Below the pieces are notes generated by a model. It ran no database searches. It had not been told where the DNA came from and worked only from the letters and a program-made list of their open reading frames with translations. This document shows, piece after piece, positions 12,813 to 26,135 of a DNA stretch of 64,000 nucleotides (position 1 is its first letter; each line of letters opens with the position of its first letter). The stretch covers positions 124,001 through 188,000 of the forward strand of contig MU859067.1 in NCBI GenBank assembly GCA_033297205.1. The letters are read 5' to 3'. Both the position numbers and the translations under genes were made by a program. This stretch comes from Pseudoneurospora amorphoporcata (Eukaryota > Ascomycota > Sordariomycetes > Sordariales > Sordariaceae).

Positions 12813-12813
12813 A
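12793..12813. promoter_or_regulatory. Inverted repeat, 7-bp arms
   Basis: TTCAAGC (12793-12799) and GCTTGAA (12807-12813) flank TTGGGGG. The structure could act as a DNA palindrome or an RNA hairpin, and it overlaps the stop codon of the upstream ORF that ends at 12812. Confidence 0.4.
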
Positions 12814-13009
12814 AGACAAAGAAACGACACCATCACCGTTATAACCAGTCCAGTCGCCGCCTTCAACCACAAATATCAACTACACGTGTCCGACTTCACC
12901 AACCAATACCTTTGATCACCAAGCACCATCTCGCCTCGATCAAGGCAGTGGTAATATCGCCAACACGGACCGGTCCACTACGTCTCAACCCTAACACACC
13001 GACATCAAA

Positions 13010-14042
13010 ATGGCACCCACGACGTTAGCGCCTCAAAATCCTGCCCAGCATTATGGCTTCGCTCCTCCACCCTCCCCTCCTTTGGACGACTCCAACAAGT
13101 GCTCACTGCCCTCGATCTCGAACCTGCTCGTCATGGCCGACCAGGGATCACCTGCCTCAGAGACATCTCCTCAGTCTCAGCAATGTATGGCCGGCCGACC
13201 CATTTTGATATCAGGGAACTGCGCCAAGACTAACCATTTTTCAGTACACTTCTCAAAGCCTGACAACCGTCCCAACTCTTCCCAGTTTGGCAACCCAGCA
13301 TCGATCAGGGCCAACCTTCCCCCTAGTCCTCCCATGTCCTCGGAGGCTTCTTTTGAGGGATACCACTCTCCCTCAAGCAAGCCAACAAGCCAGTCCCAGG
13401 GCAGCTCCAACTACTACTATGAGACCACGCCCCCTTTGAGCCAGCATGAAGCCGACTCCCGGCAGATGGCCACTGCTGCACCCAGAGCTCCTGCTCAACC
13501 TTCAACTTTCCAGTCACAGTACCCGTCGCCAGCTGGCTACTCGAGTCAGTCAGGCATGAACCCTTACTATCCTCCCATGCAGCCGACACCTCCTCCTCAG
13601 CAGCAGATGCCGGCCTTGTACTACCAGCATCCACTTCCTCAGGTGAGAATAATCAATCGGATCCAAGAGAGGGAGTTTATTCTAACATTTGCTTTAGAAT
13701 TTCACCCCTTCTGTGCCAGTGTCAGTTACCCTCGCACCAGCCACGGGAGCAAACCCTTGGCAACATCACCACTATATCGCCCCTTCTTCTACCGCGTCGT
13801 TCCCGCAGTCTCAGGACCGGTACATCTGCCAGACCTGCAACAAGGCCTTCTCTCGGCCTAGTTCATTGAGAATCCACAGCCACTCGCACACTGGCGAGAA
13901 GCCTTTCAAGTGCCCCCATGCTGGTTGCGGAAAGGCATTCAGCGTTCGCAGCAACATGAAGCGTCATGAGCGTGGATGCCACAGCTTTGAGAGCAGCAAC
14001 AGCAACAGCAGCGGCAACAGCAACAATGGCGCAGCTGCCTAA
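13010..14042 (+). CDS. C2H2 zinc-finger transcription factor, MtfA-like
   Basis: Exons 13010-13184, 13245-13642 and 13698-14042 give 305 residues. Both introns have good donors (GTATGG, GTGAGA), CTAAC branch sites and TCAG/TTAG acceptors. Two tandem C2H2 fingers lie near residues 215-275: CQTCNKAFSRPSSLRIHSHSH, the TGEKPF linker, then CPHAGCGKAF with a second His pair. The N-terminal two thirds are Pro/Ser/Gln-rich and low in complexity, with a short conserved-looking LPSISNLL patch near residue 35. The finger pair matches the MtfA class of filamentous-fungal regulators of development and secondary metabolism. The Neurospora csp-1 repressor may belong to the same class, but I am not certain. 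The first intron is exactly 60 nt without an in-frame stop, so its retention would add 20 residues. The gene stands alone in 23 kb of noncoding DNA. Confidence 0.85.
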
Positions 14043-16366
14043 GCGACCAATCGTCGCTTCTTTTCTTTTTGCGCTTCGTATATCATACAATCAACCTAGA
14101 CGGTTCGGATTGGTATGAAAGACTTCGGGAAGTGTTCATCACCATCTTTATGGGAAGTTGGGTATTTTATGCAGGCATGCATTTCCACAAGGCCTGGCAT
14201 GTGTTTAAGGAAAAGAGGGCGACAAATCACCGGATACAAATGGCGCATCACTGCTCGGGGCCGGCCAAGATTTCATATTCTTCAGCAACAGGTACAGGCA
14301 AAAGCCTATATGCGTGTCACATTCACAAAAGATCAGGGTTTCTTTCGGAACGGCAGGTCACGGTCTAGGGTATACAAGGTCTAAGGGGATTTCAGGGATG
14401 ACCTTTGGGGTTGGCTACTAGCAAAAAAAGGCTCCCACGGCGCGAAACGGGTTCGGCTTGCTTCAGCATTTACACGGGCGTTCACGCGGAGATGGCATGC
14501 GAGAACCAAAGGAATGGCTCGCATTTGGTATGACTTGGCGGTTGTTTTTCTATTTTATTTTCTCATATCCCCACACGTTAACATAATGTATATGGAGCGG
14601 GATGCCCTTCTATGGGCGATTGTACATTTAACATTACGAGCCGGCCTTCACAAAGAAGTTGAAGACCAAAGCCGGGGAACAACGTTGCATGAGAACGGAT
14701 AGGGCGGACTACAGAGTTGCCAAAGCAAAAGACTTGATAACAGCGAGAATTGACAAAACTGAAGCAACTCAATATGATTCCTTTACATGACTTTCAAAAA
14801 TGTGCCTTGGTGGAAATTACACGCTTCCTCCTTCAGACCAAACAGAGAGCCACACAACGAGTGGTCTATATTTTGAGTTATTTTGTGCAACATTGCTTCC
14901 TTTCTCGTCTTTACCACAAGTGTAAACCGACGTCAGGTTTGGCATGTTGTTGGTCACACAGTCTTACAACAGATGCGTGGATTTACATGGCAGCAATCAC
15001 TGCATTCCTCGTACAACCAACAATTTCCGTTGCAACTTTAACAATGCCATTTGAAGCATGTAACAACCCGCTGTTGCCTTAACCGAACGACAAAAATCGA
15101 TATGGCCGGTCGGCCGCATGAAGCATATCGCAGCTCCTCGACTCTTCGAGACATCAAACAAGAATGGTTGTTTGACATTAGTATCTCGTGACAGCAAGGG
15201 GAACAAAGCTTCATGGGAAAACCAGCAAGAACAGCAAAAGAGTGGGGAACGAACATCACGATGCCTGCTGCTGACTGATCAAGAGATGACAAAAGAGTCG
15301 AGCCGCCGAAAGTCGAGAGAGTCGAGAAGGAAACGAAGATCCTCGCTCTCTTACCCCATTCCCCGATCTCATTTCCGTCGTATGATCTACACGTATCGAC
15401 ATGGACCGGGTTCGGAGGTAGGCACTGAAAAGAGCAATTTTTCGACGAGGCGCATGAAGACGCCGGAAGTTAAAGCGTTGCTTGCGATCAACCAACCAAC
15501 CAACGCCCAGCAATCTCACCCCTCTCTGCTCTTTCTGGATGAGAGAGAGGGACATCGGAAAAGACACCCTCGCAACGTTGACGAGAGTCATTTTTGCAGG
15601 AATAGCTCAGAATAGCACTGTTGTTAAGTACCGAAAAGCTGTAGCCGGCCAGCCGGCCAGGTGCCAGAGACGACCGAGGCGTGCGTCTCATAGGCCGTAG
15701 ACACAGCGCCTTGTATCTACGCACGCCATAAGGTACTTACGATACCTACTTACGTATGTCTTACTCACAAGCACCGGCTCACACAGGTCCAGATGCTTGT
15801 CTCTTTCTTGTTACCAAGACAGCGGCAGATCACCACAGCGAATAAAGGGAGCAGCAGCCCGAGGGGCGGTCGGTTCGGGCACCACAAGAAACTAGAAGAA
15901 CGCGAAACAGACAAATGGCAGCTTGACATGACATACGTAATAAAAAAGGCTTGGCTTCTGAACTTTTGTAATCCTGTTCGATTTCGGGAATAGAGGTCAT
16001 GGAATGTCTCACTCGTTGTCTCCCGTTGTCTAGGTTGTACCTTGGGATCTCCATGAGATGCTCCCATCGGCAATCACCTAGCCTCAACACTATCTCTAGT
16101 CGTACCTAATGACTACAGTACCCAGACACGGCACAAAAGCAAATCATTCAATCACAGCACAGCACAGCACAGCACAAAGCCCGCCAACCCGCCAGAAGGA
16201 AGCGATGATCGGTAGGTAACGAACGGTAGGTACGGCGATAGCGTGAGACGCTATCAGCCCAGTAGTCAAGTTCACAACCCGTTTAGTGGTGCCCGTATAC
16301 TTTTCTTTGTAGTTGGCCGATATTTCGAGGACTGGAGTCTTACGTACTCCCCCGTCACCGGGCGAG

Positions 16367-16381
16367 CCCCCCCCCCCCCCC
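16367..16381. repeat. Poly-C run, 15 nt
   Basis: A mononucleotide run of 15 C in gene-free DNA. It has no coding context. Confidence 0.75.
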
Positions 16382-19300
16382 GGTATCTAATAACGCTACT
16401 GATTATACTATTGCGCTAGTGTAGTTAGTAGAGGATTTTCGCATCATGCAATTCATGATGGTTCGCGCGAAGCGTAGCGGGACCCGGTAGTTGTGGTTTG
16501 TGGTTGAAGGACGACAGACGGGGAAGTTTGACGAAGGCGGTGTAGGAATGTGGGAGGAAGATGAACCGATAATGGAACTTGGTGCATCTCACTCACTGAG
16601 GATGGAGCGCCTCCACTGTGAGCACCTGACTTGAGCACTTCTTAGCGCGCACCGCACCGACTACCGCCAAGTGGAAATGTGTGGACAGGAAAGACGGGAC
16701 ACAAGGGGGAGTGGAAATGATGGGGCAAGTAGAAGGTGAGGTGGGTGAAGGTGGAAATGGAATGTCAAGCGAGTGGGAAAAGAGAAACGGAAACATCATC
16801 CACTTTTGGGATTTACCCATCATCACATCCTCCCATCATCCATCCGCGTCAGCGTCCTGCCCACCCCTGTGGAAGATCCGAGGTTCGAACGGCGAGGTGG
16901 AGGGGCCCTCAACTTCTTGGTAAATTACAGGTACCTGCCTCAAATCGTGTCAGTGTTGGTACCTGTGCGTATGTATGAATTGCAGGTTCCTTACACTGGA
17001 ACGCTGCAGCTGGTCGAAAGGAGCCTCACAGGCTCACACACACCCACCCTTCACGAGGCTCCCCTGGCCGTGACGTGCAAGATGAATTACGAGGCACATA
17101 CAGTACCGGAGATTTCGCCGTTCTGGGTAAGGTTCGTAATCAGCCATGATGGCATCGCTTGATGCTGTCTCACCCCAAGGGACATCCAACTTTCCCGGCA
17201 GGCAACTTCAACAATGATGATGATGGTAGCGATGTCGTCGACGACAGGACGGCACGCAACAATGGCATTCATTCTCTTGGAAGGAGTCTTAGCCTTTTTC
17301 ATTTTGCTTTTCCTGGCCCACGGCGCCAATCACGTCCTGGCTCGGGAGCAAGCTGGGATGTGGTGGGGTGGGGAATGGAAGGCATGGAAAGACCGTTGAG
17401 GACGAGCGAAGGGCAAAGTTCGAGTCGGGTCCGATGTCGTTTTCCACCAATGCGGGGCTCCCCTGGGCCCTGGCCCGTTACAGCTCCCGTCCTGCTTTTT
17501 GTGCCCACTGAGGTGGCCGCTGGCTGGGGGGCGTCGTCGTTGTCGCCTCGTCAAGACACGACCTTGTCTCATTTTTTCTTTCTAGCGCGCTTCTCTGGCG
17601 TCCGTACAATTTTACTAGCCCATGTTCGGGTTGCGTACCATTCGAGTTTAGCGTCCAGAGGCATACCAATCCCAATTCTCCATCTACATGCTGATGGTGC
17701 TCGATTTCCTACCTTCGTTTTCTCACCCCTCCCGCCCCTCGTCAGTCCAGTCCAGTCTCGCCCGACCCCTCTCATGTGTGGGCCAGCCAGCTGAGCAATG
17801 AGATTCCCGCCCCCTTGTCGCATTTCGGTTGATCACCGTCGATCAACCTGTTCGCCAAGCGAGACCAGGGCCCCATAAATTCCCCAATCCATGTGGATGG
17901 GATCAACACCTTGGCTTTCTCTGCCTGCCCGCCCGCTGCCGAGATGGCAGTTGCTGCTACGGAGGGGCTGCCGGGAAAGCTGCCAGGTGCTGATGTCATG
18001 GGCAGTACCTTACTGCCGCGTATGTATCGTACTGTAACTTTGCCGGTTCTAGGCCCCTAGGGGCGGGTGACCTGAGCGCTCTGTTTGGCGCTGTATGCGG
18101 GTACACACTACAGAACCAAGACTCCTGTTCGGGGCCCCCGTGGCCTCCCATGGCGACGGGAAGCATAATTCCACTTGGCATAATTGGCATTGGCAACATT
18201 AGATTACGCCAATGTTCTTTCCGATGGTTCTTCCCACTATCGGCCGTGCTAGCTTATCCAACAGCCAACAGTCTTCAACAGGCACTTCACATGTCCTCGT
18301 TGGTTGTGCATCAGCCTGGAAGATGCCTGCGGCTGGTCCCGTCCCGGAAGCGGCGGAACTTGGGTTGTGTTGTCATGACATCCAGGAACCGACTTGCATG
18401 CCTCCCGACATCAGGGTCAACCTTAACACCTCATCTCATAGGCCTTATTGCATCACAGCACGTTTCTTTTCCAGAACAAGCAGCGTCGGTCACTGGCAAA
18501 TACCAATGAGGCTCGTCTCATCTTGCCTTCTGTTGATGTGGATCGTACTCGGGTTTCTATCACTTCACCTCGTCTGGCAATGATCTTCCTTCACTCCCCC
18601 TGTCTTACGCACTTGGCTTCGAGGATGAGAAATTCCCTCACAGCCTCACTGAGACATTGAACAGTCGTTTCCTCTCAAGCAACTCAACCCCTGCTTCGAT
18701 ATTGTATCACTGAAAAGCGGCGGCTAAATCTTATGCAAGGCTCCCAACGCCTCCTGATTAGTCTCGACGCCTACTGTTAATGCTGAGTAACTCGACTTCC
18801 CGCAACGTCTGTGCAACCGAAGCCACGAGACGAGGTCTCAGAGATATGAAGCCAGGTTCATCCCTGACCCGCCAATATCCTGCGGTGACTCGATATCTAT
18901 TGTTTCACCTTGTGGCCACTGACACGACGAACAGGACCGCAACCGAATTCATCACTTTTTGATTCCTTTTCAATCACCAAAAAAAGAACATCGTGGCGAT
19001 GTTACATTTTGCCAGATTTGACAATATAAAACTAAATCGAACCCTGCGTATGTCTGATCCTCCGATACATGGACGCCTCCAGTCGTTCGCCATTAACTCG
19101 TCCCGAGGGAAGTGAAGTTGGACATCGGACGAAGGTCGAAACGAACCCAAACCCCACACGACCAGTCCGCTTCTTGCAGATTATCGAGCCATTGTGCCAT
19201 CATCGCCGCGCAACGCATGTCTTCCCTTCCGCTTACAAGTTCCAGGGATCCATGGCTTCCCGGCAAGTTCATTCCCACTCGGTGCGCGGTGCGGATCCAA

Positions 19301-20487
19301 AGCTCCGCTCCAGCCTCCATCGAGCCGAAAGGCCGAGAGCAGCACGACGCGGCCGAGCCAAGGCTGAGAGAGGGCTCCATATGTATTGTGTCAAGACCGG
19401 CGACCCCTGAATCGCGGCTTTTTGATTGCATCGAGATACACATGTGACGCCGGGAGTTCGTGCTGACTTCTCGCTGCGTAATCATCGAGGCCGGCATTGG
19501 AACATTTCGATGCCATGAAATCCCAGTGACGACTCGTGTTCACGGAGATTTCCGCTCGATAAGCTTGAAGTTTACGTGATGGGAGCCCGGGTTTCCCCTG
19601 AAACCGTTGCAAACGTGTCTTGCTGAGGCAACTCTTTCCCTTAGTCATTGATTTTCGATGAATTTGCCCAAGTAGAGACATCCGCAGCGCGCATCAAAGG
19701 GTACACTATATCAGATCGCGTTCGCTTGCCGTACCTATTGCACATCTGACAGCCTGTCATGGAAGCACGCTGGTTCGGTCCGAGCGCCCACCACATAAGT
19801 CTTGAGGGATCAGCCTTTTGACAGCAATCAGCTGCATATGTATGTAGTGTACTGCATTGTGTAAGCGCTAGTACCTACATTGCACAAAGGAACAATGGTC
19901 CGTAGTGTGTAAGAATCACTTGAGTGATCTTTCCCAAGAAAAGGATCCAGATCGTCGTTCTATAATTATCTCCGTTCAGCGCATAAGCCACATGATGATC
20001 CGACCGTTTGGGGGAAGCAGCACGCGGTGGCGCTCCCGTCCCTGTCTCGGTCTATGGGGGTATCAGTAGGAAAACTGTATGTGTACACGTTACGTACGCA
20101 TTGCAACAGCTTTCCCTTTCCTCTCTGGCGGGAATTACAGTCCACTTTCGCGCCCAGCTTTTAGTTGGCTGAAACGATGGCTTTCTGCGTGGCGCTGGCG
20201 ATCATCGGCGCTAAGTCCCGCCTGGATCAGCGCCAACTTTTCTTCATTGTTACGGCACATCCCAAAACCGGCAGAAGGCAGAATGGGCTGATGGGTTTTC
20301 GGCTGATACTCGTTAGTTTTTTCCGATACTGTTTCTTTCTTTGCTTTTCCTCCGTGCCCTTGCTTGCTTGCCCGTCAAAGACAGGTAGGGAGTTACGGTA
20401 GCAGTCATCGGAGATTGTTGCTTTCTTGCTCTGTGCTCTGTGCCTCGCCAGTCTGTGTTTTTCACCCAAAAATACGGACATAACAAC

Positions 20488-20535
20488 GACGACGACAACA
20501 ACAACAACAACAACAACAGTGACGATGATGACGAA
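20488..20535. repeat. GAC/AAC/GAT trinucleotide microsatellite
   Basis: Consecutive GAC, then about eight AAC/ACA units, then GATGATGAC form a compound trinucleotide repeat. On both strands it yields homopolymeric Asn or Val stretches in chance open frames, which should not be read as genes. Confidence 0.75.
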
Positions 20536-21957
20536 CAAGTAACTGCATTTGCGGAAGTCAGTTACATGCAGTCGAGTCGAGAGATTGAGACACATCTCCA
20601 GAAGCCAAGCCTAGAAGCGCAAGATAACCTCTTCCCAGCCATCGCTTCGCTTCCCATGGCATTCCGGAACCTCGCGAGTCAGGGGCTGACATATTGTGGG
20701 CCGGCGTATGTAGGAAGTCAGGCACAAGGTACTGCTACCCCATAAGCCTCGGCTCAAAGATGTGGTGGTTTGTTGATTCCCCCTTTTTCTCCCTTCCGCC
20801 GTTCACACTGAAGCCCACTGTAGGTAATTTGTGCTACTGTACTGTAGGTACAGTGCTGTACTGTACGGAAAGCTTCTTTTCGGGGCCTTGTATGGTAACT
20901 TCCGTTAACATCCCTGCAACCACCCACTTACTTGCGTACACGGCAGGCACAATGGGAAGCATAACCAAATGTTGTCCCGGGAGTCGTTCCCGACAAGCCT
21001 GCGTGTTTCACTCCCTTGTTGATAACCTACCTGGGGACATGCTACCGACTCCCAGACCATCATTCTGTCAACCACGAACACAGCCACCACCACCACCCCC
21101 TTCAACTTCCAGTTGACAACGAAAGAAACCCGATGAAATGTAGTTCCTCATCTCGTTAAGCCGTGAGGCAACATAAAAGCACAGAGCCACCTCTCCACTA
21201 ACCAACAAACCCGCTATCAACCCCAGCCTCCTCTGCCGCTGTCCCTCCCCCACCGCGGGAGTATGAAGATCTATTTCCGCTCATCGTAAGGTGCAATCAA
21301 GACTACCGACAGAACAACGGCATGGAAGCCCATGATGGTGGGTCCATAGTAGGGGAAGCGAAGGGGGGAACTCGGAACCAAGACTGACTTCCGGAACGGT
21401 TTGTGGGCGGGCGGTGTGGACTGGCGGGCTTGAATTACTTAAACCCGAGACATTTATCACATCACATCGTCGACTTCTAAGATTCTCCTGCCGTTGTTTT
21501 CGCTTCTTGGTAACTACTGCGTAGGCCCTGTACTGTAGTGTAATGTGCCATGCTATGTACGCGCACGGGCAGGTGTGTGGATGTGCGAATGTGTGGATGT
21601 GATTGCGATGGTAATAAGTAAAAAGTAAGTTCTAGTACATGCTTTAGGCAGGAAAGATTTCTGTGATTCTATGGATGAGGTGCTTTGTGCGCTTGATATT
21701 CCTGGATAGGATTGCTTACACACATATGTAGGTACGCTAGGAAAACAAACGCCTTTGACTAGGTATGTAGGCTGGGCCTAACATCACGTCAATCACTCAC
21801 TCGATCATCCATGTCAGGTACCATCATCATCAACACTACACTACAGCGTGACGGTCGAGAGAGCCAAAAGAACGATTGACGGTTGATGATCGATCGATGA
21901 GCCGTATACCTACAGTCCTAACAGATCTGTCTTTTCCTTCCATACCAACGGCAATGC

Positions 21958-21990
21958 GCAAGATCAAGATCAAGATCAGAGATCAGAGAA
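21958..21990. repeat. GATCAA hexanucleotide repeat
   Basis: AAGATC is repeated three times and followed by AGAGATCAGAG. It is a short imperfect microsatellite in gene-free DNA. Confidence 0.6.
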
Positions 21991-23480
21991 CAACAGCTGG
22001 CTAACCAGCCAAATGCCCCCCCTATCTACCGACTGTGAATGAATCAAAATTCAGATGTGCCACATAAATTGCCGTCAATTGCCAATGACCATCAACCGGA
22101 TATCACCCATCACAACCGAATGCGAGCGCGGGAGATCTTCCCCTTCAGCCGAACGTGCCCGCCCCGTTCAGTCAGCCCCGTGTTTCAAACACCTTCACAG
22201 TACTAATTCTATCTACGACGATCCTATCCCATCCTATCTCCATCTCCAGATATTCAAGGTGGGGTAGTGTTGTTAGCGAGTCGATCAAGTTCAGCGCACG
22301 GGCTGATGATCACCACCTCCTCCTCCACCACCTCCACCAGGAGAAGAGGCTTTAGAATCGATCATCAGTCACACTTTTCTGATCTTCTCCTTTTTGTCAC
22401 TCGCATCCACAGCTTCGAAACATCACCCAGGCATTCAGTTCTATGCCCCGGCTCGAAGAACTGCCGAAGGCCATGGGGACATGAGGAACGTGGAGAAAGA
22501 CTTTGAGGCTTGAGGGGGGAGGGGGGGGGGGAATCATTCATTCAGGGGCTAGTCGTGGTTGCGGTTGTGGCTGTGGCCGTGGTCGTGGACACTGGGGGAG
22601 CGGGTCTGTGCCATGTTCACCGCCATCTTGCGGTTTTAAAGGTGATGGCTGTGTTTGTAGATGGATAGTACCTACTGCGTATAGAGAGCATTTTGTGATA
22701 TTGGTCGATGGTCAAGCTAACTGAAACGTTGAACGGAAACATGTTGCCTGCTGTATGTAACCTTAACTGTGGTAGTTTGACCGGATGTTTTGTGGTGTTA
22801 CATGCCGGACCCCGAGGGCGGCTGGATGGCGGATCATTGATATTTGGGTAGGTAACTCAAGATATTTCAGGCAGGATCGTTTTGTGATTGTAGAGGTAAT
22901 GATGGTATGACCTTGTACGTAGGCCTTGTTTTGTTGCTTTTTAGTATGTAGGGGGGTTGAAATGTCTTGAGACCTCCACCATGACTGCCAAAAGCAAAAC
23001 GGAATATTGTTTGATTGACGTTGAAATATACGCAAAGAAACGGTTGGAGACAACGGTCGTCGTTGAAGCGGAAGCCCGCATCAAGTATTAGGAGCATGGC
23101 GTTAAGAAAGGAAGGCAATATTTGCAAATGGTGATGTCACAGATATCTCAGCACCGTCAACACCATGGAACCAATGGGCTCCTTTCTTTTTTTCTGGCAA
23201 AGGGAAGACATGACTGGGTTTGAAATGCAAGACGGTGATGTTGCTAGCCTATCCTTGCTTTGCAATGGGAGAGGGAGGGGGGGATATTGTGAGAAAGTCA
23301 TGTTCATTTTCTTTTCTTCTTTGTTATGTGATACGATGGGAAAGAGAAAATCCGAAACAAATGACCAACTTCTATGTGAGCCGTATACATACAGAGCCAC
23401 CCTTGAATCTATTTAATCGTAACGTATGTAACCTCTAATGCCTTGATGCGATATCCCTCTCTGTAATTGTCCAGAGCCCT

Positions 23481-25636
23481 TCAAGCATCTAGCTTTAGAC
23501 GATCGAGCATCTTATCGATCTTGTCCAGTAAGATCTGGTAGTTGACCGCATCCGACACAAACTCATCCTCAACCAGCTTCCCGTCTAGTGTTCGTACACC
23601 ACCTCCTCCCTCCTTACCATCACGTTCAGTGCTTCTTCCCTCCTCCTCCTCTTCTTCTGGTTCCCTCTGACCGTCCGAGGGCTGTTCAGGACGGATTTCC
23701 CCATCCTCAGCCTCTGCTGCCAGTCCTTCTACCTGGGCAGCATCAATCTCGCCCTCCTCATTCAACATCTCTCCAATGCCATCACCCTCGAATCGGAACC
23801 GGAACCGCTCGCCCAGATAGTACCGGATATCGTCCAGCAACTCGATAGTGTCCGTCTCCTCACGTCTCTCGAGCCGGGACGCACTTTCCTGGATCAACTC
23901 GGCGAACTCTTCTTCGTCGATGTAGTCCTCCAATCGGCTGGCTAGGTACCGGGCGGCGAAATCTTCCAGACGCTGGACCTTGAGATCCCAGGCGGCGTGG
24001 ATGACGTCGTAGACGTTTATGGGTTCCACTTCGACTGGTTGCTCATCCACTTCAGTCAATCCGTTTGAATGCGTCGAAGTCGACGTTGCAGGTGGTGGTG
24101 ATTGTAGCTCTTCCGCAGCCCCGCCGTGGGTTCGGTCTACCAGCGCGTTGCTGGTGCCGCTACCTAGGGTGCTGATTGCCACGGCGGCTTTGGTCTTAAG
24201 CTTATCCAGCAGTAACATGTCCGCCTCATAAAGAAGATCGAGGGCCAGTTCAAGCGCGCAGTCGGAATTCTCGGTGTAGAGAAATGCAAGGATGATTTCA
24301 AGGACTTGAGGAAGACAGTCCATCTTGATGACGTGGAGATGCTCGGTATCCTTGGCTTCCATGAACTCGGAGGAGAACATGGTTGCGAAATAGGGACTGC
24401 GGATGAGGAAGGCTTTGTGCACCGGGAAGAGGACTGAGCGTCTGGGCCTTTTCCCATTCGAAACTCCATTTGTCGAGTTCGACGCCGCTGCTGGACCGAT
24501 GGGGATGCCGATGCCATTACTCGATATAGCAGGCTCTTCCACCGGCTCGACGGTAGTTTCCTCTTCCTCGTCGTATTCGTCCGCTCGCAGCAAACAGTTT
24601 GCCGAAATGGCGTTGTCTCGGGGCCATTTCACATCACCCACCCTACGAGTGTCAACCGTAAACTTGTGCTTCAGAACCGTGTCCCGGAAATAGGCCGCTA
24701 CCTGAGCCCGAGCACGCTGAACCTCATCTTGGTGTCTCTGGCGCGCCAAGCGTCGGTCGGTCGTAGAAAGAACAGCTTCCCACAAGTGGGCAATTTCGAG
24801 CTGCTTGCAGAGCCTGTCGATCCCTTTGAAGACCTCTTCCTCGGTGGCTTTACTCCGAGGTCCCACAATGTCGCGTGGCAGCTCAGCAAGGTAGAGATAT
24901 CTTATGACCACCCGGAAAGCCTCAACCGGAACGGAATTGGAGAGTTTCCAGGTAGCAGTTTCAGGAGCTTCGGTGAACTTTCGCCGGAAGTAGGGCGATC
25001 TGGAGGAGAGGATGAATTTGTGCAGGTGGAATGACTCGGAAGCTGTGAGGAGAGTGATGTCGGTTGTCTTGGGAGTCTCGCGGGAAAGCAATGAGGTGAT
25101 ATGTGACGACCATGCCTGTAAAGGATCCGCAGTCTTGGTGTAATCGTAGGAAAGAAGCAGATTCCGGATCTTGTTATTCAGAGCGTTGTAGACGGCACGC
25201 TCTCGCTCGAATGAATCAGGATCGGCCAGAGCACCTAGGCTTCCGTGTAAGTGACTGGATGGTGGAGTGTTGGTACTTTGGAAAATAACATACCGGATTC
25301 TAGCAGGAGTTGCACCAGTTCATAATGGCCACATAGACTTGCCTTTTGAAATATCAGCATTAACTTAAAATGAAAGGATCATGGCGTAACCTGTGAAGCA
25401 AAAACATCACGTACAATAATGAGCGGAGTATAATCGAACTTGTCTTTGCCATTGATGTTGACGCCACCTGAGATCAACTCCTGACAATGCTTCAGATCAC
25501 CTCGACGGCACGCTTGTATGAACTCATGGAACTCTGGGGAATCATCAAGGGGATGTTCGTTGCGGAGGACGCCTTGGCGAATAAGCTGTTCATCGTCTTT
25601 GAGCTTGAGCTCGAGCTGGTCTTTGCGGAGTACCAT
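23481..25636 (-). CDS. BTB/POZ and ankyrin-repeat protein (ABTB1/Btb3-like)
   Basis: Exons on the minus strand are 25636-25415, 25342-25294 and 25234-23481, giving 674 residues. Two ankyrin repeats lie near residues 33-100 (HEFIQACRRGDLKHCQELI, then TPLIIASLCGHYELVQLLL, which is restored only by the splice). Two BTB folds follow: one near residues 130-200 (FHLHKFILSSRSPYF) and one near 330-400 (FPVHKAFLIRSPYFATMF), separated by an Arg-rich helix and an acidic linker. The C-terminal tail is acidic. This ankyrin plus double-BTB layout is that of human ABTB1, S. pombe Btb3 and budding-yeast YIL001W, which are expected to be substrate adaptors for cullin-3-type ubiquitin ligases. The first intron ends in AAAG rather than YAG. 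It is divergent from nim-1. Confidence 0.85.
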
Positions 25637-26135
25637 ATTCTTTTGTGTATATTACAAGGAAGGGGTATCGACATCAAGGGTCCAAAAACAGAACGAGAAG
25701 TTTATATTTTTTGGGGGTGTGCACCAAAAGAGAGGGTGGCGGCACTGCAAGATGGTATCTCGATGCCGGGGATATGTAAACGGACGGAGGAAAAGCGCAA
25801 TCGGGTCGCGTACGGGGCGCTAGCACGGACCCGAGAGAGAGCCGATGAAGTCGTGAATGTTCACTAAGTGGAAGTCGCCGCCACCGGATGGTCGATGACG
25901 GCCGCCGAGTGCGTATCTTATCTTATCTTATCGCCTCTTAGACTGGGCTGTGAACATTTAAGTGGGCACGGCTTCACCGCCCCGCGCCAGTTGCTGGGCA
26001 ACGCCATGTTGACTGGTAGGGATTCTCCCTTAGGTTCGTCTTGGATCGGGCAGCCCATCCTGATCCGACACTAACCAACCGGGCGAACCCAACAACTTCA
26101 ATTGGTCAGTCATCCTTTCCCGACACCAGATTACA

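Larger units (their letters stand above)
14043..23480. other. Gene-free stretch downstream of the zinc-finger gene
   Basis: In 9.4 kb I see no supported gene. Frames up to 211 codons (17159-17794) and 165 codons (15118-15615) exist but are low in complexity or overlap equally long frames on the other strand, and none shows a domain. The first few hundred bases are probably the 3' UTR of the zinc-finger gene. Simple repeats are frequent, including the C run at 16367-16381 and AAC repeats near 20490-20518. Confidence 0.5.

Noticed and set aside
17159..17794. 211-codon plus-strand frame
   Set aside because: Low-complexity, changes character along its length, and overlaps several similar frames on the minus strand.
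21890..21905. GATCGATCGATGA repeats as light-response elements
   Set aside because: Simple GATC repeats occur by chance in this DNA (also near 61797) and there is no nearby gene start at this position.
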